DNA of 15,813 nucleotides from Lysobacterales bacterium (GCA_015655035.1 JAATFS010000308.1:1-15813), one strand, 5' to 3'; shown: positions 7,419-15,176, numbered from the stretch's first letter. Notes: generated by a model from the sequence alone, not told the origin. Made by a program: numbers and translations.

Positions 7419-9022
7419 TGCTCGCGCAGGTCACGCGGGCGCAAGCCCAGCCCGACCTGGGCCAGCGCATAGGTCGCGCCCCCGGCGGCCACCAGGCCGA
7501 GCAGGCCGCCGATGCGATGCCATTTGTCCATGGTGGTGAAGTCCGGCAGCCAATGCAGGCCAGTACCGACCACCGCCGCCATCAGCGCACATGAGGCCAG
7601 CAAGCGCAGCAGGAACCGGGTCCACCCCGGCTTGTGCTGGTAGACGCCGGACCGGCGCAGCCAGTACCACAACAGGCCCAGGTTGATGTAGCTGGCCAGC
7701 GCACTGGCCAGGCCCAGTGCCAGGTGCAGGCCCGGGGTGCGCTTGAGCGCTTCCATTACCCCCAGCGCGCGTACGTCGGCCGCGACCATGAAGTGGTAGA
7801 CCAGCGCCAGGAACACGATGTTCAGCACCATGTTGGCCACCAGCGAGACCACGCCTGCGCGCACCGGGGTACGCGTGTCCTTGCGCGAATAGAACGCCGG
7901 CAGCACCACCTTGACCAGGGCGAACGCGGGCAGGCCGAAGCTCAGGCCCAATACCGACAACGCGGTCATATGGGTCGAGAACGCAGTGAACTTGCCGTAC
8001 TGGAACATCGTCGCCACCAGCGGGGTCGCCAGCAGCATCAGCCCGACCATCGCCGGCACTGCAATCAGCAAGGTAAGGCGCAAGCCCCAGTCCAGCGCCG
8101 CAGAAAAGCCCGCGCCATCGGTCTTGACGTGATGCCGCGACAACGCCGGCAGGATCACCGTCCCCAGCGCCACCCCGAACAACCCCAGCGGCAACTCCAG
8201 GAACCGGTCCGCCTGCGACAGCCAGGACTGCGAACCGTCATACAGCCGCGCTGCGATCACCGTATCCAGCAGCAGGTTGATCTGCGCGATCGACGACCCG
8301 AACAGGGTCGGCACCATCAACGTCATCACCCGGCGCACGTCCGGGTGGCTCCAACCCCAGCGCGGCAGCGTCAGCAGGTCGATCCGCTTGAGCGAGGGAA
8401 ACTGGAACAGCAGCTGCAATACACCGGCAAGCAGCACCGCCCAGCCCATCGCCAGGATCGGCACCTGCAGCTGCGGCGCCAGCCACAACGCGCCGGCGAT
8501 CATGCACAGGTTGAGGATCACCGGCGTCAGCGCCGGCATCGCAAAGCGCTGGAAGCTGTTCAACGCCCCGCCCGCCAGCGCGGTCAGCGACACGAACAGC
8601 AGGAACGGGAAGGTCAGCCGCAGCAGGTCCTTGAGCAGTTCGTACTTCTGCGGATCGGCGGCCTGGCCATCGCTGAACAGGGTTGCCAGCTGCGGCGTCA
8701 GCAGCAACCCGAGTGCGGTCACAAGCAGCAGCACCGCCCCCAGGGTGCCGGCCACCCGCGACATCAGGTCGCGCAGCTCGGCATGGCTGCGGGTTTCCTT
8801 CACCTCGGTGAACACCGGCACGAAGGCGGTGGCGAACGAACCCTCGGCGAACAACCGGCGCAAGAAATTGGGAATCCGGAAGGCGACCCAGAATGCGTCG
8901 GTCACCGCGCTGGTACCAAAGCTGTAGCTGATCGACCAATCGCGCACCAGGCCCAGGACCCGGGAAATCATGGTCATGCTGCTGAACGACAACACCCCGC
9001 GCAACATGCGTGAAGAACTCAA
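7415..9022 (-). CDS. murJ: Lipid II flippase MurJ (MviN family)
   Basis: An inner-membrane MOP-superfamily transporter that flips lipid II, the peptidoglycan precursor, to the periplasmic side. From the start chosen here it has 535 residues and many hydrophobic segments, consistent with the family's 14 helices. Family blocks are clear near the N-terminus: SMTMISRVLGLVRD, TDAFWVAFRIPNFLRRLF and AEGSFATAFVPVF. I chose the TTG at 9022 because AGAGGG lies about 8 bases upstream of it. The ATG at 9007 (MLRGVLSFSS) has no ribosome binding site, and the frame that reaches back to 9100 runs into the rpsT promoter region with non-conserved residues. The ATG at 9007 remains the alternative. It diverges from rpsT across about 100 bases; ribF follows 77 bases downstream. 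Confidence 0.95.
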   Translation of the reverse strand: MSSSRMLRGVLSFSSMTMISRVLGLVRDWSISYSFGTSAVTDAFWVAFRIPNFLRRLFAEGSFATAFVPVFTEVKETRSHAELRDLMSRVAGTLGAVLLLVTALGLLLTPQLATLFSDGQAADPQKYELLKDLLRLTFPFLLFVSLTALAGGALNSFQRFAMPALTPVILNLCMIAGALWLAPQLQVPILAMGWAVLLAGVLQLLFQFPSLKRIDLLTLPRWGWSHPDVRRVMTLMVPTLFGSSIAQINLLLDTVIAARLYDGSQSWLSQADRFLELPLGLFGVALGTVILPALSRHHVKTDGAGFSAALDWGLRLTLLIAVPAMVGLMLLATPLVATMFQYGKFTAFSTHMTALSVLGLSFGLPAFALVKVVLPAFYSRKDTRTPVRAGVVSLVANMVLNIVFLALVYHFMVAADVRALGVMEALKRTPGLHLALGLASALASYINLGLLWYWLRRSGVYQHKPGWTRFLLRLLASCALMAAVVGTGLHWLPDFTTMDKWHRIGGLLGLVAAGGATYALAQVGLGLRPRDLREH

Positions 9023-9046
9023 AGGACTGCCCTCTTGACAACTGAC

Positions 9047-9075
9047 TTGACGTAGATATTCAACACCATCATAAT
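9047..9075 (+). promoter_or_regulatory. Sigma-70 promoter of rpsT
   Basis: TTGACG (9047-9052) and CATAAT (9070-9075) are separated by exactly 17 bases, giving a start near 9082 and a leader of about 40 bases. A second -35-like TTGACA sits 12 bases upstream (9035-9040) with only a poor -10 partner, so tandem promoters are possible. A TATGAT on the opposite strand (9073-9068) overlaps the -10, but I see no good -35 for murJ. Confidence 0.7.
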
Positions 9076-9123
9076 TTCCCGCTTGCTTTTTCCACCACAT
9101 CGATTTTTCAGGAACCCACCACC

Positions 9124-9393
9124 GTGGCCAATATCAAGTCCGCCAAGAAGCGCGCCAAGCAGACCGTCGTGCGCAACGCGCGCAATACGGCCCAGCGCTC
9201 GATGCTGCGCACCGCCGTCAAGAAGGTGATCAAGGCCCTTGACGCCAACGATGCCGCCGGCGCCGAAGCCGCTTTCGCCGTTGCCCAGCCTATCCTCGAC
9301 CGTTTCAGCGCCCGCGGCCTGATTCACAAGAACAAGGCTGCTCGTCACAAGAGCCGTATCACCGCTCGCATCAAGGCCATCAAGGCCGCCTGA
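9124..9393 (+). CDS. rpsT: 30S ribosomal protein S20
   Basis: A primary 16S rRNA binding protein of the small subunit. The 89-residue product is rich in Lys, Arg and Ala and starts ANIKSAKKRAKQ, the typical S20 N-terminus, with the conserved helical C-terminal part GLIHKNKAARHKSRITARI. The start is GTG, preceded by AGGAA about 9 bases upstream. In E. coli rpsT also uses a non-ATG start (TTG), which is part of S20 autoregulation; the same logic may apply here. It is monocistronic, transcribed from a good sigma-70 promoter and followed by three hairpins, the last with a run of six T. Confidence 0.97.
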   Translation: MANIKSAKKRAKQTVVRNARNTAQRSMLRTAVKKVIKALDANDAAGAEAAFAVAQPILDRFSARGLIHKNKAARHKSRITARIKAIKAA

Positions 9394-9435
9394 GCAGGCA
9401 TGCTCAGCGCTACCGGAGGCCCCGCCTCTGGTAGC
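9391..9435 (+). other. Two tandem 3' hairpins after rpsT
   Basis: TGAGCA-GGCA-TGCTCA (9391-9406) is a perfect stem that starts on the rpsT stop codon. A 12-bp stem with one G-T pair and a CCC loop follows (9409-9420 with 9424-9435). Neither has a T tract. They probably shape the mRNA 3' end upstream of the terminator at 9439. Confidence 0.6.
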
Positions 9436-9438
9436 AGC

Positions 9439-9466
9439 AAAAAACCCGGCCTCGGCCGGGTTTTTT
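9439..9466. terminator. Bidirectional intrinsic terminator between rpsT and obgE
   Basis: Six A, then CCCGGCC, a 2-base centre, GGCCGGG and six T form a symmetric 28-base structure. It reads as a strong rho-independent terminator on both strands, serving rpsT on plus and obgE on minus. Confidence 0.93.
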
Positions 9467-9502
9467 GTGGGCGCCCCCATTGCGGGAACCGCCACAGGCA
9501 CC

Positions 9503-9521
9503 GCCCCGGTCGCAACGGGGC
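9503..9521. other. Hairpin downstream of obgE
   Basis: GCCCCG, a 7-base loop and CGGGGC lie 54-72 bases beyond the obgE stop on the minus strand. There is no T tract. It is a possible 3' structure of the obgE message before the main terminator. Confidence 0.35.
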
Positions 9522-9574
9522 CTTCCTGGCGGGATGCCGGGATCGAAACCGCCCCCGCGCGCACCGACGCTGCG

Positions 9575-10636
9575 TCAGCGCGGCTCGGCATCGCGCGCCG
9601 CTTCCAGTTCAGCCTCGCGCTGGCGATCGAAGAAGGCCATCACGTCCTTCATGATCGGGAAGGTACCGTCGCGCCCGAGCGCAGAAACCAGATACCACGG
9701 GCCGGTCCAGCCCAGCTCGGCCACGATGGCCTCGGCGGCGACCTTGGCCTCGTCCTCGAACATCAGGTCGGCCTTGTTGAGCACCAACCAGCGCGGCTTG
9801 GCCAGCAGCTCCGGATCGTGGCGTTCCAGCTCGCGCTCGATGGTGCGCACCTGATCGGTCGGGGAAACCCCTTCGACACCCCCTTCCATAGGCGAGATAT
9901 CCACCAGGTGCAGCAGCAACCGGGTGCGCTGCAAGTGCCGCAGGAACTGGGTGCCCAGACCGGCGCCGTCGGCGGCGCCCTCGATCAGGCCCGGCACGTC
10001 GGCGATCACGAAGCTGCGGTACGCCTCGACGCTGACCACGCCCAGGTTGGGGTACAGCGTGGTGAACGGATAATCGGCAACCTTCGGCGTCGCCGCAGAG
10101 ACTGCGCGGATCAGGGTGCTCTTGCCCGCGTTCGGGAAGCCGAGCAGGCCGACATCGGCCAACAGCTTCAGCTCCAGCTTGAGCAGGCGCTGCTCCCCCT
10201 CCTCGGGCGGCAGCACCTGGCGCGGCGCGCGGTTGACCGAGCTCTTGAAATGCATGTTGCCCAGGCCGCCCTTGCCGCCCTTGGCCACCAGCAGGCGATC
10301 GCCATGCTGGGTGAGGTCGCCGATCACTTCATCGGTGTCCACGTTCATGATCACGGTCCCGACCGGCACCGTGATGATGCGATCCTCGCCCGCCTTGCCG
10401 TACATCTGCCGGCCCATGCCATTCTCGCCGCGCTGCGCCTTGAAGATGCGCTCATGGCGGAAGTCGACCAGGGTATTGAGATTCTCGTCGGCCACCACCC
10501 ATACGCTGCCGCCATTGCCGCCATCGCCGCCATCCGGGCCGCCGAGCGGAATGAATTTCTCGCGTCGGAAGCCGACGCAGCCATTGCCGCCATTGCCGGC
10601 AATTACCTGGATTTCTGCTTCGTCTACGAGTTTCAT
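9575..10636 (-). CDS. obgE: Obg family GTPase (ObgE/CgtA)
   Basis: An essential ribosome-associated GTPase linked to 50S assembly and the stringent response. From the ATG at 10636 it has 353 residues. The Gly-rich Obg fold comes first (about 1-158), with GNGGNGCVGFRREKF and GGPDGGDGGNGGSV. The G domain has G1 GFPNAGKST (166-174), FTT for G2 (191-193), DVPG for G3 (213-216), NKAD for G4 (287-290) and SAL for G5 (318-320). The open frame runs 50 codons further upstream, but those residues are not Obg-like and MKLVDEA is the classic start. No strong ribosome binding site is visible. It lies downstream of rplU-rpmA, the usual neighbourhood, but a terminator separates them. It converges on rpsT. 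Confidence 0.97.
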   Translation of the reverse strand: MKLVDEAEIQVIAGNGGNGCVGFRREKFIPLGGPDGGDGGNGGSVWVVADENLNTLVDFRHERIFKAQRGENGMGRQMYGKAGEDRIITVPVGTVIMNVDTDEVIGDLTQHGDRLLVAKGGKGGLGNMHFKSSVNRAPRQVLPPEEGEQRLLKLELKLLADVGLLGFPNAGKSTLIRAVSAATPKVADYPFTTLYPNLGVVSVEAYRSFVIADVPGLIEGAADGAGLGTQFLRHLQRTRLLLHLVDISPMEGGVEGVSPTDQVRTIERELERHDPELLAKPRWLVLNKADLMFEDEAKVAAEAIVAELGWTGPWYLVSALGRDGTFPIMKDVMAFFDRQREAELEAARDAEPR

Positions 10637-10787
10637 GGATGTACGACCGGGTTGGAATTGAGTAAAGGATCTGAACTGCCGACTACACCGCACGGGCGCC
10701 AGTCTGCAGCATTGCCGGGATCGAGCGGGATACCCGGGGAGTCGCACTTGCGAATCCCGGCGCCCCTGCCGAATCCCGGCGGGCAAA

Positions 10788-10816
10788 CGAAAAACCCCGC
10801 CGAAGCGGGGCTTTCG
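10788..10816 (-). terminator. Terminator of the rplU-rpmA operon
   Basis: On the minus strand the stem GCGGGG?CCCCGC is written 5' to 3' as CCCCGC-TTCG-GCGGGG followed by TTTTT, flanked by further pairing between CGAAA and TTTCG. The UUCG tetraloop and T tract make a strong intrinsic terminator about 42 bases after the rpmA stop. It suggests that obgE needs its own promoter or read-through. In the 150 bases between this terminator and the obgE ATG I see GCCGGGAT/ATCCCGGC inverted repeats but no convincing promoter. Confidence 0.88.
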
Positions 10817-10857
10817 TCAGCAAGTCCGCGCGTTGCGCGAACCCTGGAGCCTGATGC

Positions 10858-11118
<261 letters not shown>

Positions 11119-11130
11119 GACTGCTTCTCC

Positions 11131-11454
11131 TTACTTATTGTCGCCGGAACCAGCGATTCCGGTGATCTCGATTTCGGTGTAGTGCTGACGATGCCCCTGG
11201 CGCTTCATGTGGTGCTTGCGGCGACGGAACTTGATGATGCGGACCTTGTCGGCGCGGCCATGGGCCACGACCTTGGCGGTCACGCTGGCGCCCTTCAGCG
11301 CTTCACCCAGCTTGATGCCGTCGCTGTCACCCAGCAACAGGATATTGTCGAACGTGATCTCGTGGCCGGCTTCGACCTCGAGCTTTTCCACGCGGAGCGT
11401 TTCGCCCTGCGCGACGCGGTATTGCTTACCGCCCGTTACCAGAACTGCGTACAT
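11131..11454 (-). CDS. rplU: 50S ribosomal protein L21
   Basis: A large-subunit 23S rRNA binding protein, 107 residues starting MYAVLVTGGKQYRV, with the conserved basic segment KVRIIKFRRRKHHMKRQGHRQ and ending EITGI plus a short tail. AGAGGA lies about 9 bases upstream of the ATG, which sets the start; the much longer open frame upstream is not conserved. It forms the rplU-rpmA operon, transcribed from a strong promoter at 11520-11549. The leader of about 58 bases holds a small hairpin. Confidence 0.98.
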   Translation of the reverse strand: MYAVLVTGGKQYRVAQGETLRVEKLEVEAGHEITFDNILLLGDSDGIKLGEALKGASVTAKVVAHGRADKVRIIKFRRRKHHMKRQGHRQHYTEIEITGIAGSGDNK

Positions 11455-11493
11455 GACCAGGTATTCCTCTGTAGTTATTATGGTCGCCTGCCA

Positions 11494-11507
11494 TGCCCGG
11501 ACGGGCA
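11494..11507. other. Hairpin in the rplU leader
   Basis: TGCCC-GTCC-GGGCA on the minus strand lies about 40-53 bases before the rplU ATG, inside the predicted 5' leader. Ribosomal protein leaders often carry autoregulatory structures. Whether this one does cannot be told from one sequence. Confidence 0.4.
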
Positions 11508-11519
11508 GACAGGAGCGGA

Positions 11520-11549
11520 ATTGTAATGGCTTCAGCGAGTTAGGGTCAA
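11520..11549 (-). promoter_or_regulatory. Sigma-70 promoter of rplU-rpmA
   Basis: TTGACC (11549-11544) and TACAAT (11525-11520) on the minus strand are separated by 18 bases, giving a start near 11512 and a leader of about 58 bases. Five of six bases match the consensus in each hexamer. It has the same -35 and spacing as the tRNA-Thr promoter in this window. Confidence 0.8.
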
Positions 11550-11760
11550 GCGACCCCCTGCATCGGCCTACCGCAGCCCCGCGCGCCCTCACGCAGGTGA
11601 ATGCTTGTGTGAAGCTCCCCGCCCCCGACGCTTGGCAATTTCGGCAATTGCCCTCAAATAGGTGGCCGGGTAGGCTGATCGATTGCCGCCCCCTTCTTCG
11701 CTTGTAGAGCAACTCGCCCCCACGCTGACGGCCCCCCGCCAGCCCGACATCGGATTCCCC

Positions 11761-14760
11761 ATGGCGATGGATTTCATCCGCATCCGCGGCGCGCGGACGC
11801 ACAACCTCAAGAACATAGACCTCGATCTGCCCCGCGACAAACTGATCGTGATCACCGGCCTGTCCGGTTCGGGCAAGTCGTCGCTGGCGTTCTACACCAT
11901 CTATGCCGAGGGCCAGCGCCGCTATGTCGAGTCGCTGTCGGCGTATGCGCGCCAGTTCCTCAGCGTGATGGAAAAGCCGGACCTGGACCATATCGAGGGT
12001 CTGTCCCCGGCCATCTCGATCGAGCAGAAGTCGACCTCGCACAACCCGCGCTCGACCGTCGGCACCATCACCGAAATCTACGACTACCTGCGCCTGCTGT
12101 ACGCGCGTGTCGGCCAGCCGCGCTGCCCGGACCACGGCTACCCGCTGGAGGCACAGACCGTCAGCCAGATGGTCGATCACGTGCTGGGCCTGGACCCGGA
12201 GCAGCGCTACATGCTGCTGGCGCCGGTGATCCGCGACCGCAAGGGCGAGCATGCGCAGGTGTTCGAGCAGCTGCGCGCGCAGGGCTTCGTGCGCGTGCGC
12301 GTGGACGGCGAGTTGTACGAAATCGACGCGGTGCCGGCGCTGGCACTGCGCCAGAAACACACCATCGAGGCGGTGATCGACCGCTTCCGTCCGCGCGAGG
12401 ACATCAAGCAGCGCCTGGCGGAGAGTTTCGAGACCGCACTGAAGCTGGGCGACGGCATGGTCAGCGTGCAGTCGCTGGACGCCAAGCAGGGCAACGCAAG
12501 TGGCGATGCCGCCGCGCCGCAGCTGTTCTCGTCCAAGTACAGCTGCCCGGTCTGCGACTACTCGCTGCCCGAGCTGGAACCACGGCTGTTCTCGTTCAAC
12601 GCCCCGATCGGCGCCTGCCCGAGCTGCGATGGCCTGGGCATGGCTGAATTCTTCGATCCCGAGCGCGTGGTGGTGCATCCGGAGCTGTCGCTGTCGGCCG
12701 GCGCGGTGCGCGGCTGGGACCGCCGCAACGCCTACTATTTCCAGTTGATCGCCTCGCTGGCCAAGCACTACAAGTTCGACGTCGACGCGCCCTGGCTATC
12801 GCTGACCGAGCAGGTGCGGCAAGCGGTGCTGTTCGGCAGCGGCGAGGAAGTGGTCAGTTTCACCTACTTCACCGAAGCCGGCGGGCGCACCCAGCGCAAG
12901 CATCGTTTCGAAGGCATCCTGCCGAACCTGGAACGCCGCTACCGCGAGACCGAATCGTCGGCCGTGCGCGAGGAGCTGGCGAAGTACATCAGCGAACGCG
13001 CGTGCCCGGACTGCGGTGGCGCCCGCCTGAACAAGGCCGCGCGCAACGTGTTCGTCGCCGACCGGGCGCTGCCGGAACTGGTGGTGCTGCCGGTCAACGA
13101 GGCGCTGGCGTTCTTCCGTGGACTGACCCTGCCCGGCTGGCGCGGCGAGATCGCCAGCAAGATCGTCAAGGAGATCGGCGAGCGGCTCGGCTTCCTGGTC
13201 GATGTGGGCCTGGATTACCTGATGCTGGAGCGCAAGGCCGACACCTTGTCCGGTGGCGAGGCGCAGCGCATTCGCCTGGCCAGCCAGATCGGCGCCGGCC
13301 TGGTCGGCGTGATGTACGTGCTCGACGAGCCGTCGATCGGCCTGCACCAGCGCGACAACGAACGCCTGCTCGGCACCCTGACCCGGCTGCGCGACCTGGG
13401 CAACACCGTGATCGTGGTCGAGCACGACGAGGACGCGATCCGCCTGGCCGACCACGTGCTCGACATCGGCCCCGGCGCCGGCGTACACGGTGGCGAGATC
13501 TGCGCCCAGGGCACGCTGCAGGACATCCTGGACGCGCCACGTTCGCTGACCGGGCAATACCTGTCGGGCAAGCGCCGCATCGAGATTCCCAAGCAACGCC
13601 ACAAGCCCAATCCGAAGATGACCCTGCATCTGCGCGGGGCCACCGGCAACAACCTCAAGAACGTGGACCTGGCCATCCCGGCCGGGCTGATGACCTGCGT
13701 CACCGGGGTCTCCGGGTCGGGCAAGTCGACCCTGATCAACGACACCTTGTTCACCCTGGCCGCCAACGAGATCAACGGCGCCTCGCATGCGGTGGCGCCA
13801 TATCGCGAGATCGAGAACCTGGACCTGTTCGACAAGGTCGTGGACATCGACCAGTCGCCGATCGGCCGCACCCCGCGCTCCAACCCCGCCACCTACACTG
13901 GCCTGTTCACGCCGCTGCGCGAACTGTTCGCCCAGGTCCCCGAGTCGCGTGCGCGCGGCTATTCGCCCGGCCGCTTCAGCTTCAACGTGCGCGGTGGCCG
14001 TTGCGAGGCCTGCGAGGGCGATGGCCTGATCAAGGTGGAAATGCACTTCCTGCCGGACGTGTACGTGCCGTGCGACGTCTGCCATGGCAAGCGCTACAAC
14101 CGCGAGACCCTGGAGATCGTCTACAAGGGCTACAACATCAACGACGTGCTGCAAATGACGATCGAGGATGCGTTGACCCTGTTCGAGCCGGTGCCGTCGA
14201 TCGCGCGCAAGCTCGAAACCCTGGTCGATGTCGGCCTGAGCTACGTCAAGCTGGGCCAGAGCGCGACCACGTTGTCCGGCGGCGAGGCGCAGCGGGTCAA
14301 GCTGTCCAAGGAACTGTCGCGCCGCGATACCGGACGCACGCTGTACATCCTCGACGAGCCGACCACCGGCCTGCACTTCCACGACATCGAAGCCCTGCTC
14401 AGCGTGTTGCACAAGCTGCGCGACGAAGGCAACACCGTGGTCGTTATCGAACACAACCTGGACGTGATCAAGACGGCGGACTGGATCGTGGACCTGGGTC
14501 CGGAGGGCGGCCATCGCGGCGGCACCATCCTGGTCGCCGGCACGCCCGAGGACGTAGCCGCGCAGGCCAACTCCTACACCGGCCAGTTCCTGGCCAAGAT
14601 GCTGCCGTCGGTGGACGCACGTGCCACCCGTCCGGCCGCCATGGCGAACAAGCCGGATGCGCGGCCACCGCGCAAGATCAAGCCTGAAAAAGTAGCCAAG
14701 AAGGCAACCAAGGCGACCGCCAAATCGAGCAAGTCCACCAAGAAGAAGGCGACTTCATGA
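11761..14760 (+). CDS. uvrA: Excinuclease ABC subunit A (UvrA)
   Basis: The damage-recognition ATPase of nucleotide excision repair; it loads UvrB onto DNA. From ATG GCG ATG at 11761 it has 999 residues. The first ATPase half has Walker A GLSGSGKSS (33-41), signature LSGGEAQ (496-502) and Walker B LDEPS (521-525). The second has GVSGSGKST (649-657), LSGGEAQ (838-844) and LDEPT (864-868). Zinc cysteines are at 262, 265, 286, 289 and 748, 751, 771, 774. Two oddities: residue 45, Asp in the UvrA sequences I know and Asp661 in the equivalent place here, is Tyr (TAC at 11893-11895); and a 51-residue tail after GQFLAKML is rich in Lys, Ala, Thr and Ser. The second ATG (11767) is an alternative start. 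The stop overlaps the next gene as ATGA. Confidence 0.98.
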   Translation: MAMDFIRIRGARTHNLKNIDLDLPRDKLIVITGLSGSGKSSLAFYTIYAEGQRRYVESLSAYARQFLSVMEKPDLDHIEGLSPAISIEQKSTSHNPRSTVGTITEIYDYLRLLYARVGQPRCPDHGYPLEAQTVSQMVDHVLGLDPEQRYMLLAPVIRDRKGEHAQVFEQLRAQGFVRVRVDGELYEIDAVPALALRQKHTIEAVIDRFRPREDIKQRLAESFETALKLGDGMVSVQSLDAKQGNASGDAAAPQLFSSKYSCPVCDYSLPELEPRLFSFNAPIGACPSCDGLGMAEFFDPERVVVHPELSLSAGAVRGWDRRNAYYFQLIASLAKHYKFDVDAPWLSLTEQVRQAVLFGSGEEVVSFTYFTEAGGRTQRKHRFEGILPNLERRYRETESSAVREELAKYISERACPDCGGARLNKAARNVFVADRALPELVVLPVNEALAFFRGLTLPGWRGEIASKIVKEIGERLGFLVDVGLDYLMLERKADTLSGGEAQRIRLASQIGAGLVGVMYVLDEPSIGLHQRDNERLLGTLTRLRDLGNTVIVVEHDEDAIRLADHVLDIGPGAGVHGGEICAQGTLQDILDAPRSLTGQYLSGKRRIEIPKQRHKPNPKMTLHLRGATGNNLKNVDLAIPAGLMTCVTGVSGSGKSTLINDTLFTLAANEINGASHAVAPYREIENLDLFDKVVDIDQSPIGRTPRSNPATYTGLFTPLRELFAQVPESRARGYSPGRFSFNVRGGRCEACEGDGLIKVEMHFLPDVYVPCDVCHGKRYNRETLEIVYKGYNINDVLQMTIEDALTLFEPVPSIARKLETLVDVGLSYVKLGQSATTLSGGEAQRVKLSKELSRRDTGRTLYILDEPTTGLHFHDIEALLSVLHKLRDEGNTVVVIEHNLDVIKTADWIVDLGPEGGHRGGTILVAGTPEDVAAQANSYTGQFLAKMLPSVDARATRPAAMANKPDARPPRKIKPEKVAKKATKATAKSSKSTKKKATS

Positions 14761-15176
14761 ACGAGACCGACCCGCAGGCTCCGAAGATCCTGGCCCGCAT
14801 CCCGATCAGCGTGCGCTGGCGCGACATGGACAGCATGGGCCACGTCAACAACGCCAAGTACATCTCCTACCTGGAAGAAGCGCGCGTGCGCTGGATGCTC
14901 GGGGTGGAGGGCGTGTCGATGAACAACCGCATCGCCCCGGTGGTGGCGGCGACCAATGTCAACTACAAGATTCCGATCGTGTGGCCGAACGACATCGTGG
15001 TGGAATTGTTCGTGCAGCGCCTGGGCAACAGCAGCATCACCATCGGCCACCACATCGTCGATCAGAAGGACCCCAGCGTGCTGTACTCGGACGGCAACGT
15101 GGTGGTGGTGTGGATCGATACGCAGACCGGCAAGAGCGCGACGTTGCCGGACGCGGTGCGCAACGCCTCGCTGTAA
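14757..15176 (+). CDS. Hotdog-fold acyl-CoA thioesterase (YbgC/FadM-like)
   Basis: A 139-residue single-domain protein of the 4-hydroxybenzoyl-CoA thioesterase superfamily. The signature block VRWRDMDSMGHVNNAKY (19-35) carries the Asp (Asp25) in the position used for catalysis in this family, followed by the helix ISYLEEARVRWM and the strand pattern of a hotdog fold. It is likely a cytoplasmic tetramer hydrolysing an acyl-CoA; the chain length or physiological substrate cannot be read from the sequence. It starts on an ATG overlapping the uvrA stop (ATGA), so it is translationally coupled to uvrA although no functional link is known. The fold assignment is firm, the substrate is open. Confidence 0.9.
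   Translation: MNETDPQAPKILARIPISVRWRDMDSMGHVNNAKYISYLEEARVRWMLGVEGVSMNNRIAPVVAATNVNYKIPIVWPNDIVVELFVQRLGNSSITIGHHIVDQKDPSVLYSDGNVVVVWIDTQTGKSATLPDAVRNASL

Larger units (their letters stand above)
11455..11760. other. Divergent spacer of 306 bases between rplU and uvrA
   Basis: No gene is seen in it. The left third holds the rplU leader and promoter on the minus strand. On the plus strand TTGGCA (11632-11637), 16 bases, TCAAAT (11654-11659) is a moderate candidate uvrA promoter. A direct repeat GGCAATT overlaps it (11634-11640 and 11643-11649), with the palindrome GGCAATTGCC at 11643-11652. I see no sequence I would call a LexA box. The uvrA frame stays open upstream to 11683, but only by a TTG with no family resemblance. 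Confidence 0.55.

Noticed and set aside
7634..9013. Long plus-strand open frame opposite murJ
   Set aside because: Same GC-bias effect. The product is mostly Gln, Arg and His and has no family resemblance.
11600..11760. LexA operator upstream of uvrA
   Set aside because: I found no convincing palindromic LexA-type sequence; GGCAATTGCC does not match the known classes I recall.
11455..12768. N-terminal extension of the rplU frame to 12768
   Set aside because: The extra residues are antisense to uvrA. L21 starts at MYAVLVTGGKQYRV, with a clear ribosome binding site.
12796..14687. Long open frames on the minus strand and in another plus frame across uvrA
   Set aside because: They fully overlap conserved UvrA sequence and lack ribosome binding sites and recognisable domains.
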